From assembly GCA_030425145.1 (NCBI GenBank), contig JAUHVK010000012.1:56437-120436 (forward strand): a stretch of 64,000 nt of DNA, in the 5' to 3' direction. The notes beneath the pieces are model-generated. The model saw only the letters and a list, made by a program, of their open reading frames with translations. It made no database searches and was not told the DNA's origin. Position numbers and translations under genes: made by a program. The stretch comes from Alphaproteobacteria bacterium. Lineage in GTDB: Bacteria; Pseudomonadota; Alphaproteobacteria; Rhodobacterales; Rhodobacteraceae. This document shows positions 29,592-37,406 of this stretch, one piece after another. Positions within the stretch are counted from its first letter, which is position 1. The number at the start of each line of letters is the position of its first letter.

Positions 29592-30660
29592 TCTGACCCG
29601 ACCGGAAGGCGCTATCGCCGAGGCACGTCGGCAATCTGAAATCTGCAATGCCTGCCGCTACTGCGAGGGCTATTGCGATGTCTTCCCTGCTATGTTCGCA
29701 GAACGGACCTTTACCGATGGCGACATCACGCAGCTCGCCAATCTCTGCCATAACTGCCGGGGCTGTTACTACGCCTGCCAATACACGGAACCTCATGCAT
29801 TTGCGCTCAACATACCCGCCGCCTTGGCAGAGGTTCGGGCGGAAAGCTGGGAACGTTATGCCTGGCCGGGACGTCTTGGCGGCCTGTTCCATCGCTCGGG
29901 CGTGGCTGTCGCGGTGGCACTGGTAGTGGGCATCGCCGCACTCTTCATCGCGATGCGAGCGCTCGTCCCCGCCTCGGGTGAGGGGTTCTATGCCTATCTG
30001 TCCCACAGCATCATGGTGGCGATCTTCATGCCTGCCTTCCTGTTTCCGGTTCTGGCGCTGGTGATGGGCGTACGGCGGTATTGGGCAGAGGTGGGTGGCG
30101 CCCCGCTGCGCTGGGCGCATATGAAAGAGGCCGCTAGGCGAACCGCGTCAATGAAAAACCTGTCCGGCGGGCAGGGGCAGGGCTGCAATTTCGAAAAAGG
30201 CGACCGCTATTCGAACGCTCGGCGCCATGCGCATCAGGCGGTTCTGTACGGGTTTGTTCTGTGTTTCGCCTCCACCAGTTCGGGAACCTTGCTGCATTAT
30301 GTTTTCGGTTTGGAAGCGCCTTACAGCTTCTTCAGCCTTCCAAAGCTCCTTGGTGTTCCGGGCGGCATCCTTCTGACCATTGGTGCGGCAGGTCTGGTTG
30401 CGCTGAAGATGAAGGCTGATCCCGCGCTGGGTTCCGCCTCTCGGTGGGGCGGAGAAATGGGTTTCACGTTGCTTCTTGGCTTCACAGGGTTCAGTGGTCT
30501 TGTTCTTTATGCCGTGACGGGGACATCGCTGGTCTCGCTTATGCTGGCGGTCCACCTTGGGGCGGTCCTCGCACTGTTCCTGCTGACGCCCTATTCGAAG
30601 ATGGCTCACGGTGCCTATCGCTTTGCCGCGCTGGTCCGTGACGCCCAGAGGAGGGCGTGA
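29581..30660 (+). CDS. tcuB: TcuB/CitB-like Fe-S membrane protein
   Basis: Two Cys clusters 'CNACRYCEGYCDVFPAM' and 'CHNCRGCYYACQYTEPHAF' followed by TM segments; ATG 29581. Confidence 0.87.
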   Translation: MSLDLTRPEGAIAEARRQSEICNACRYCEGYCDVFPAMFAERTFTDGDITQLANLCHNCRGCYYACQYTEPHAFALNIPAALAEVRAESWERYAWPGRLGGLFHRSGVAVAVALVVGIAALFIAMRALVPASGEGFYAYLSHSIMVAIFMPAFLFPVLALVMGVRRYWAEVGGAPLRWAHMKEAARRTASMKNLSGGQGQGCNFEKGDRYSNARRHAHQAVLYGFVLCFASTSSGTLLHYVFGLEAPYSFFSLPKLLGVPGGILLTIGAAGLVALKMKADPALGSASRWGGEMGFTLLLGFTGFSGLVLYAVTGTSLVSLMLAVHLGAVLALFLLTPYSKMAHGAYRFAALVRDAQRRA

Positions 30661-31733
30661 TGCGCCTTCTTCTTCTACCCGGTGACGGGATTGGGCCAGA
30701 AATCGTTGCTGCAACGGTCCAGGTTTTGCGGGCCGCGAACGACGTTTTTTCTCTCGACCTGACCTTCGAAGAACGCTCGATTGGATTCGATGCATTGAAG
30801 GCGACCGGTACGACGATGCCGGAAGAGGTGCTTGATGCGGCTCGCGCGGCGGATGGTCTGATCATGGGGCCGGTGTCGCACAATGCGTATCCGCCCCGGT
30901 CGGAAGGTGGTGTGAACCCCTCGGCCATCCTGCGCAGTGGCCTCGATCTCTATGCCAACGTCCGCCCTGCACGAACGCGGGCAGGACTGGATGCACCGAG
31001 CCAGCGAACTTTTGATCTGGTTCTCTTCAGGGAGAATACCGAAGGCTTTTATGCTGACCGCAACATGCCTTCGGGACCGGCTGAATTTGCGCCCGACGCG
31101 GATATGGCGCTGGCCATGCGAAAGATCACCCGTCGTGCATCTGCCCGGATCGCGGACGCCGCATTCGCTGCAGCGGAGGCGCGCGAGGCCCGCAAGGTCA
31201 CGGCTGTCCACAAGGCCAATGTGTTGCGGTTGTCGGATGGGTTGTTCCTCGAAGAAACCCGTGCCGCCGCTGCACGACACCCTTCTGTCAGCTATGATGA
31301 GGTACTGGTCGACGCGATGGCGGCGCATTTGGTGCGGGAACCGGAAAGGTTCGATGTCATCGTCACGACCAACATGTTTGGGGACATCCTGTCCGATCTT
31401 GCGTCGGAGCTCTCGGGTGGGCTTGGACTTGCCGCATCTTTGAACCATGGGGACACTTACGCAATGGCGCAGGCGCAGCACGGATCGGCTCCGGACATTG
31501 CCGGTCAGGGCATCGCCAATCCCTCCTCTCTGATTGGCTCGGCATCCTTGCTCTTAGATTGGCTGGGGCGCACGCGGCAAGAACCTGCGCTGTCCAAGGC
31601 AGGACACGCGATTTCAACGGCGCTTGACCATGCCTTGCGCGACGTGATGGCCAGAACACCTGATATTGGCGGGAAAGGCTCGACGATGGTTTTTGCGAGC
31701 GCTGTAGCTGCACTGATGAAAGGTGAGGGTTGA
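30660..31733 (+). CDS. isocitrate/isopropylmalate dehydrogenase-family protein
   Basis: 'LLLLPGDGIGPEIVAATVQVLRA', 'LVLFRENTEGFYADRN', 'VIVTTNMFGDILSDLASELSGGLGLAASLNHG'. Confidence 0.9.
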   Translation: MRLLLLPGDGIGPEIVAATVQVLRAANDVFSLDLTFEERSIGFDALKATGTTMPEEVLDAARAADGLIMGPVSHNAYPPRSEGGVNPSAILRSGLDLYANVRPARTRAGLDAPSQRTFDLVLFRENTEGFYADRNMPSGPAEFAPDADMALAMRKITRRASARIADAAFAAAEAREARKVTAVHKANVLRLSDGLFLEETRAAAARHPSVSYDEVLVDAMAAHLVREPERFDVIVTTNMFGDILSDLASELSGGLGLAASLNHGDTYAMAQAQHGSAPDIAGQGIANPSSLIGSASLLLDWLGRTRQEPALSKAGHAISTALDHALRDVMARTPDIGGKGSTMVFASAVAALMKGEG

Positions 31734-32404
31734 TGACAGATTTGCGGAGCCTCGCGCGGAACGGAGTACTGCATGTCGCAATAAACACAGGGAACCGAGC
31801 GCTGGTGAAGGCCGAGGGTGACATCTTGGGCGGGGTCAGCCCTGCGCTTGGCCGCCGTCTCGCAGAGCAGATCGGAGCCCGTTTCGAGCCAGTGATCTAC
31901 GATGGGGCAGGCAAGGTCTTCGAAGACGCCGGTGCGGACCGTTGGGATGTCGCCTTTTTGGCGATTGACCCGATGCGGGCAGAGCGGGTCAGCTTTACAC
32001 GCCCCTACCACGTGATCGAAGCAACTTATGCCGTGCGCGCGGATAGCGGTCTGAACGATCCTGAAGACGCGGATCAGGAAGGGGTGCGTGTCCTGACATC
32101 CGTTGGCTCCGCTTACGACATGTACCTGCGGGCGAACCTGTCTAATGCGAAGCTTGATCGGGAGGGAACACCAACGGAGAGTTTCCAGCGGTTCCGGGGC
32201 GGGGCTGGGGACGCGGTTGCAGGTGTCCGGGCCTCGTTGGACCGGTTTTTTTCGGGAGATGAAACGGTGCGCGTCCTGCCGGGTGTGTTGACCAAAGTGG
32301 AACAGGCGATGGTGTTAAATGGACCCGCACATCCTTCGGTCGCTTCTCTCGATACCTTTGTGTCAGAGGCCATTTCCTCGGGGTTCGTGGCGGACCAACT
32401 GTAG
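31733..32404 (+). CDS. periplasmic-binding-fold (SBP_bac_3-like) protein without apparent signal peptide
   Basis: 'GVLHVAINTGNRALV', 'WDVAFLAIDPMRAERVSFTRPYHVIEATYAV'; N-terminus MTDLRSLARNG is not hydrophobic; TGATG coupling to upstream gene. Confidence 0.75.
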   Translation: MTDLRSLARNGVLHVAINTGNRALVKAEGDILGGVSPALGRRLAEQIGARFEPVIYDGAGKVFEDAGADRWDVAFLAIDPMRAERVSFTRPYHVIEATYAVRADSGLNDPEDADQEGVRVLTSVGSAYDMYLRANLSNAKLDREGTPTESFQRFRGGAGDAVAGVRASLDRFFSGDETVRVLPGVLTKVEQAMVLNGPAHPSVASLDTFVSEAISSGFVADQL

Positions 32405-32615
32405 GCTACTGTTTGATCGGAATTTGGCCGAAAGATCGCGCTCATGGGGTTTCTGGGCAAGCGCCATCTGTCAGCGGAAATCACACAGCGGTTGCAGGCA
32501 GTCCTGAATCAAAAAGATTGACCTTAAAGCCCTAGGTTCGCACACTCTTCAGATATTTGATCTGTGCGCGGAAGCGCTTCCGCAACACATCTTATGATTT
32601 GAGGGGTTGGTATTG

Positions 32616-34718
32616 ATGCAACCTAATTTTCTTCTAGCCGGTATCGCCGCTCTTAGCTTTTTCGGGGGGCACGCGAGCGCTGAGCGTCTGCAAGCTGCGG
32701 TGATCGGCAACAGTAGCTATAACGTAGCGCCTCTCGCGAACGCGGCTCGAGATGCCGCGACCGTTGCAGAAGCGCTGGCGAACGTAGGCTTTGAGGTCAG
32801 TACATATTTCGACGTAGAGCGCCAAGAAATTGAAACTGTGCTTTCCGAAATTTCCGAGCAGTTTGAAACGGCGGATATCAGTCTTCTCTACTATGCTGGT
32901 CACGCATTCCAGTTCGACGGAAAAAACCAACTCCTCGCCACAGACATCAAGGAACTGACGCGCGAGGAAATCGAGGCAAAGTCCTTTTCGCTCAGCGAAG
33001 TATTGGCCGCCTCTCGGAGCGATGATGTCGGTGTGGGGATGAGCCTCATTATCGTTGATGCTTGTCGTGACGACCCATTTTCGACGGTCGACCAGTCCAT
33101 TCGGCGGGGGCTTGCCTTTGAAGAGAGCGGGCGGGCGGAAACCCTGATTGCCTATTCCACGTCTGCCGGGGAATTGGCATATGATGGTCCTGCTGGCGGC
33201 AATGGCCCTTACGCGCTTGCTTTGACGCGTGCCCTTCAGGACAACAAACCCACGGTGTCGTCTGTCCTGCGTACAATCCGGCGCGATGTGAGAGTGGCGA
33301 CCGGCGGTCTGCAAATCCCCTGGGTTGTGGGATCGATCGAAACAGATCCGGTACTGAGTACGGACGAACAAGAAATCGATCCGATACTGGAAGGTGAGGG
33401 CGAAGTTCCGCCATTGGACACGATTGTCTGGGGGTTCGTACGCAAAGACCTGACAGAAGATACGCTCGCTCAGTTTGTTTTGAACTTTCCCAGTAGCCCG
33501 TTCGCTCCGGAAGCGGATGCGCGTGTCCGGCAGATCAGGGCGAATCGAGAGGGGGACAGCCGAGGCATTGAAGTCATCGGTGCGGCGTCAACCGCGACTC
33601 TGAATGAGTTGGCGGAAGCCCGACAACAGATAACTGCGGATTTTGAATTTAAGCCGGACACGACCCTTCCATCCGAGCTGTTTGAGATTTGGCCACGCGA
33701 ATTGCCGGCGTCGGGTTCGGGGCTTGGGACAATCGTGACCCGTTGCGATCTGCTGGCCGCTGACCCTGCTGATCCTCGCAGGATTGCCCCTCCGATCCGG
33801 AGTGGCTTGGTCAACCTTCGTGAAGCCGCGCGAGCCTGCGGTTTCGCGCTTGCACGCGATCCCGACAATCCGAGACTTCAGTTCCAATTTGGCCGGGTGC
33901 TTGAAATAGCCGGTCGATACGACTGGGCGCGCCTTTATTACCTCCGGGCATCTCGAGAGTATTCGGCGGCTTTGACCAACCTCGGCTACATGGCCATCGA
34001 GGGGATTGGTCAGGAGAAAGACTATGAGGCGGCGGCTGAGTACTACCGCCAAGCAGCAGAAATGGGGAATCTGCGTGCGCGAACCAATCTTGGGACGATG
34101 TACATACGCGGCGAAGGTCTGCCAGAATTGCCCGAAGAGGGAATACTCTGGTACCGCCTCGCGGCCGGGATGGGCTGGGCCAATGCACAGAACGCGCTTG
34201 CCGACCTCTACAAGAAAGGCATTGGCATTGAAAAAGACCTTCAAGCCTCGGCCGCGTTATATCATCTCGCCGCCTCAAACGGACAACGTGCAGCGATGAA
34301 CAATCTCGGAGTGAGCTACCTCAGAGGTCTTGGGGTAGACGCCGACGCGAACACTGCCGTTGTTTGGTTCGACCGGGCCATTCAAGAGGGCGATCGGTTT
34401 GCACCTCGAAATCTGGCCCGTCACCTCATGAAAGCACAAGGCGACCAAGTTGACGGTGGTCGTGTCGTTTCGCTTTTGGAATTGGCTACCAACCGCGGGG
34501 AAAGAAGAGCGTATCTCGACTTGGCCAATATCTACCGGAAGGGTGACTTGGTCGAGAAAGACATGGAACTCGCATATTTGAACGCGCGGCTCGCAGAACT
34601 GAGCAAGGTGAAGAAATCAGACGAGCTTGTAGCAAATCTAAAGAAAAAGCTGTCAGACGCTTCAGTTGAAGAAGTCGAAGCCGAAATCAAGCGGAGGCAG
34701 CGATTGAATGGCATCTGA
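32616..34718 (+). CDS. secreted caspase-like (peptidase C14/metacaspase-type) protein with C-terminal Sel1-like repeats
   Basis: Signal peptide MQPNFLLAGIAALSFFGGHASA; His motif 'LLYYAGHAFQ', Cys motif 'IIVDACRDDPF'; repeats such as 'ALTNLGYMAIEGIGQEKDYEAAAEYYRQAAEMGNLRARTNLGTMYIRGEG'. Confidence 0.85.
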   Translation: MQPNFLLAGIAALSFFGGHASAERLQAAVIGNSSYNVAPLANAARDAATVAEALANVGFEVSTYFDVERQEIETVLSEISEQFETADISLLYYAGHAFQFDGKNQLLATDIKELTREEIEAKSFSLSEVLAASRSDDVGVGMSLIIVDACRDDPFSTVDQSIRRGLAFEESGRAETLIAYSTSAGELAYDGPAGGNGPYALALTRALQDNKPTVSSVLRTIRRDVRVATGGLQIPWVVGSIETDPVLSTDEQEIDPILEGEGEVPPLDTIVWGFVRKDLTEDTLAQFVLNFPSSPFAPEADARVRQIRANREGDSRGIEVIGAASTATLNELAEARQQITADFEFKPDTTLPSELFEIWPRELPASGSGLGTIVTRCDLLAADPADPRRIAPPIRSGLVNLREAARACGFALARDPDNPRLQFQFGRVLEIAGRYDWARLYYLRASREYSAALTNLGYMAIEGIGQEKDYEAAAEYYRQAAEMGNLRARTNLGTMYIRGEGLPELPEEGILWYRLAAGMGWANAQNALADLYKKGIGIEKDLQASAALYHLAASNGQRAAMNNLGVSYLRGLGVDADANTAVVWFDRAIQEGDRFAPRNLARHLMKAQGDQVDGGRVVSLLELATNRGERRAYLDLANIYRKGDLVEKDMELAYLNARLAELSKVKKSDELVANLKKKLSDASVEEVEAEIKRRQRLNGI

Positions 34719-36132
34719 ACTTGATACGACGGCAAGACCAAGCGACGCACGTGATTTTGAAAAAATTTGCCTAGAGCTTGACGCTTTGGAAGCAATATAT
34801 CTGCGGCGCCGTAGGCTTCTTGATGGACCAGAGAATAACGCAATTCGATATATAGAAGAGCGCGCGGACGATCTTGCTTCCCGCGGCGGGCTTGATGCCG
34901 AAGGGTTGATCCATTGGGCGCGAGATAATTCTGAATCAGTCCAGCGCGTGACGCTTAACACTTTTGCTTTGTTGGCTCTTGAGAGAAAGCAGTGGGAAGA
35001 CGCGCGCAAACTGGCAAGCGAGGTCGTTTCTCGTGATCACCATGATCTGGTGTCACAGCGCATCGTTGATGCCGCGAGCGAGAAATGCCGTTTGAACGAA
35101 ACGGAAGCGGATCGTTGGCTTAGTGGACGCAGGTGTTCTGCACCATTCGAACAGTTGGAAACTCGCGTCAACCGAAGCGTTCATTTCTGTTGTTCTGCAT
35201 GGCAGCCCATTCCGATTGGACGGATTGACGGCGAAGACGAAGACTTCTGGACGTCCGAAATCGCAACCGAAATAAGACGGTCCGTTTCCGAAGGAGACTT
35301 CTCTCATTGCAGCAGGTGGCACTGTCCAGCGATCGCGGCACGACGGCTTGCCAAAGCAAAGCCACAGGAAAGCAAGCCAGTTCCGGCGTCACCACGCCGC
35401 GTCATCCTTTCCCATGATAGGTCCTGCAATATTTCATGCCCGAGTTGCCGCAAAGAGCTGATCCTGATTGATCATGCATCCTCTCGGCGTCTGGATGAAT
35501 TATTCGAAGAAAAACTGTTGCCGCTGCTTGCAGACGCAGAGCAAATCAAGGTTACAGGATCGGGCGACCCGTTTGGCAGTCGACATTTTAGAAGCGTACT
35601 AAAAGCCCTTTGCAGCCAAGATGCACCGCCAAGGAGGCTGCAATTACATACGAACGGCCTTTTGGCCAATGAGCGCGCTTGGAACGATTTGGGGCTTTGG
35701 GACAATGTCTCATCTGTTTGGGTGTCGGTAGATGCAGCAGATGCAGAGACATATTCTGAGCTGCGGCGTGGCGGTGATTTCGAACAATTGCTTGGAGCGT
35801 TAAAATTCTTGGGCGTTTTGAGACGAGCGGGCGCCATCGAAAGCCTAAGGTTGGACTTCGTCGTTCAAGCACGGAATTTCGATCAGATGGGTAATTTCGT
35901 GGACTTGGCGCAAAGGGTTGGTGCTGACAAAGTGTACTTCCTGCGCCTGCGGAACTGGGGTCACGAGAGTGCGGAGAACTTCCGAAAGCTCGATGTGTGC
36001 GATCAGGACCATCCGGCATATCACAAGCTCTTGTCGCGCCTCGCGGACCCGCGGCTGGCACAGCCTAACGTGGACCTTGGAAGTCTAGCTACGCTTCGTC
36101 GTGAGGCCGGAACGACCAGAGTATACGCCTAG
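34708..36132 (+). CDS. radical SAM protein with N-terminal helical region and Cys-rich segment ahead of the rSAM domain
   Basis: CxxxCxxC in 'SHDRSCNISCPSCRKE'; 'IKVTGSGDPFGSRHFRSVL', 'LQLHTNGLL'; ATG lies inside the 3' end of the caspase-like gene (11-nt overlap). Confidence 0.85.
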   Translation: MASELDTTARPSDARDFEKICLELDALEAIYLRRRRLLDGPENNAIRYIEERADDLASRGGLDAEGLIHWARDNSESVQRVTLNTFALLALERKQWEDARKLASEVVSRDHHDLVSQRIVDAASEKCRLNETEADRWLSGRRCSAPFEQLETRVNRSVHFCCSAWQPIPIGRIDGEDEDFWTSEIATEIRRSVSEGDFSHCSRWHCPAIAARRLAKAKPQESKPVPASPRRVILSHDRSCNISCPSCRKELILIDHASSRRLDELFEEKLLPLLADAEQIKVTGSGDPFGSRHFRSVLKALCSQDAPPRRLQLHTNGLLANERAWNDLGLWDNVSSVWVSVDAADAETYSELRRGGDFEQLLGALKFLGVLRRAGAIESLRLDFVVQARNFDQMGNFVDLAQRVGADKVYFLRLRNWGHESAENFRKLDVCDQDHPAYHKLLSRLADPRLAQPNVDLGSLATLRREAGTTRVYA

Positions 36133-36137
36133 GGCCC

Positions 36138-36968
36138 ATGCCGCGTATCTTGCTGATCTCTCAGAAACGATGTGGCACGAATTGGTTAATGGAGCTGATC
36201 GGTGCGCTCCCAAAGACGATATGTTTTCGTGACGTCTTCAACCCCGGTGGGGCATTTGGCCTGAAGCCCGGTAGAAATGCCGCTGCGGCCGCAATTGCAG
36301 AACATCTTGACTTGCCGATCCTAGAAGAGCGTGACCCGGATCTAATTGACTTCGTGCGAACAGAGCCCGAGCTGTTCTTGCGGTTTGTCGAGGCAGCAAT
36401 CCAGCGTAAGGGCTGTTGTTGGTGCGGTGCGACGATTTTCGATGGCCATTTGTCGCCGCAACAGTTTCGATCAGTGATCTCCGCCAAGGGAACACTTGTT
36501 GTGCTCCTCAAGAGACGAAATCTTGATCGGGCCATTTCGCTCAAAAAAGCGCGTTTGACCGGTGCATGGAAGGGTTTGGATACGTCAGAGATCCGCCCTG
36601 CAGTCACATGGCAAGATGTGGACAATGCGATTCAGGAAAGCAAAAGCTGGTTTGATTTCGTAGAAGATTGTCTTCAGGTGAATCAAATTCCATTTGTTGA
36701 ATTGCGCTATGAGGATCACATCTTGGAGGGACCGGAGCATGTCTTGCTTCATCTTGCTAGCCATACTTCCAATTTTCCTTGGGCCGAAGGCGAGCCAGTT
36801 CCAATACCTTCAATTCAGGCACAAGACCTGACGAGAGACGTATTCGAGAGGATTTCCAACGGAGCTGAGCTCAAGAAAGCGCTGCAAGAGCATGGGATAT
36901 TCGGTGAGGCAATGAATTATCCAGGGCGCATTTCACGCTCGATATCCTCGATGGTCGGTAGGGGTTGA
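36138..36968 (+). CDS. sulfotransferase-family protein (Stf0-like)
   Basis: N-terminal PAPS-loop-like 'ISQKRCGTNWLMELIGAL'; 'VVLLKRRNLDRAISLKKARLTGAWKG' resembles the Stf0 3'-phosphate region. Confidence 0.75.
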   Translation: MPRILLISQKRCGTNWLMELIGALPKTICFRDVFNPGGAFGLKPGRNAAAAAIAEHLDLPILEERDPDLIDFVRTEPELFLRFVEAAIQRKGCCWCGATIFDGHLSPQQFRSVISAKGTLVVLLKRRNLDRAISLKKARLTGAWKGLDTSEIRPAVTWQDVDNAIQESKSWFDFVEDCLQVNQIPFVELRYEDHILEGPEHVLLHLASHTSNFPWAEGEPVPIPSIQAQDLTRDVFERISNGAELKKALQEHGIFGEAMNYPGRISRSISSMVGRG

Positions 36969-37405
36969 GTTGGTTCTACGGATGCCCCAAAGCGTTCTAG
37001 GAACACGTCGATTGACTCGCCCACGTTGACAACCATGTCAGGGTTCCAAGAGCGTTGTATCCTGTCGATCCGGTTGGACACATAACGAGTCCAATCCAAA
37101 GTGGTCAGCTTGCTGCGGTCACTTTGACTGGGTAGCGTCTCGATAAAGCTTCCAAGAATGCTTGCGCTTTGGAACGCAAGATCGTCGATCACCAACACGA
37201 TTTCCGCATGCTCTGCGAATGACTTGATCGCATCATGAACCTTAGGGTCATCTGCAGAGCATCCGGCTGCCCAAAGCAAGGCGACAGGACGCTTGCGTGG
37301 TTGTTTGGAGCGAAAGTCCAGTGACCCCACGCTGAGACGTTTGTTCACGCCGACAGCGGTCAGGCCTAACTTCATGATCGCTTTGCGTAGGGGCATTCGC
37401 GACAT
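36917..37405 (-). CDS. hypothetical protein (162 aa)
   Basis: Start ATG 37405 directly follows the upstream gene stop (TGACATG); no recognised domain. Confidence 0.6.
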   Translation of the reverse strand: MSRMPLRKAIMKLGLTAVGVNKRLSVGSLDFRSKQPRKRPVALLWAAGCSADDPKVHDAIKSFAEHAEIVLVIDDLAFQSASILGSFIETLPSQSDRSKLTTLDWTRYVSNRIDRIQRSWNPDMVVNVGESIDVFLERFGASVEPTQPLPTIEDIEREMRPG

Positions 37406-37406
37406 G

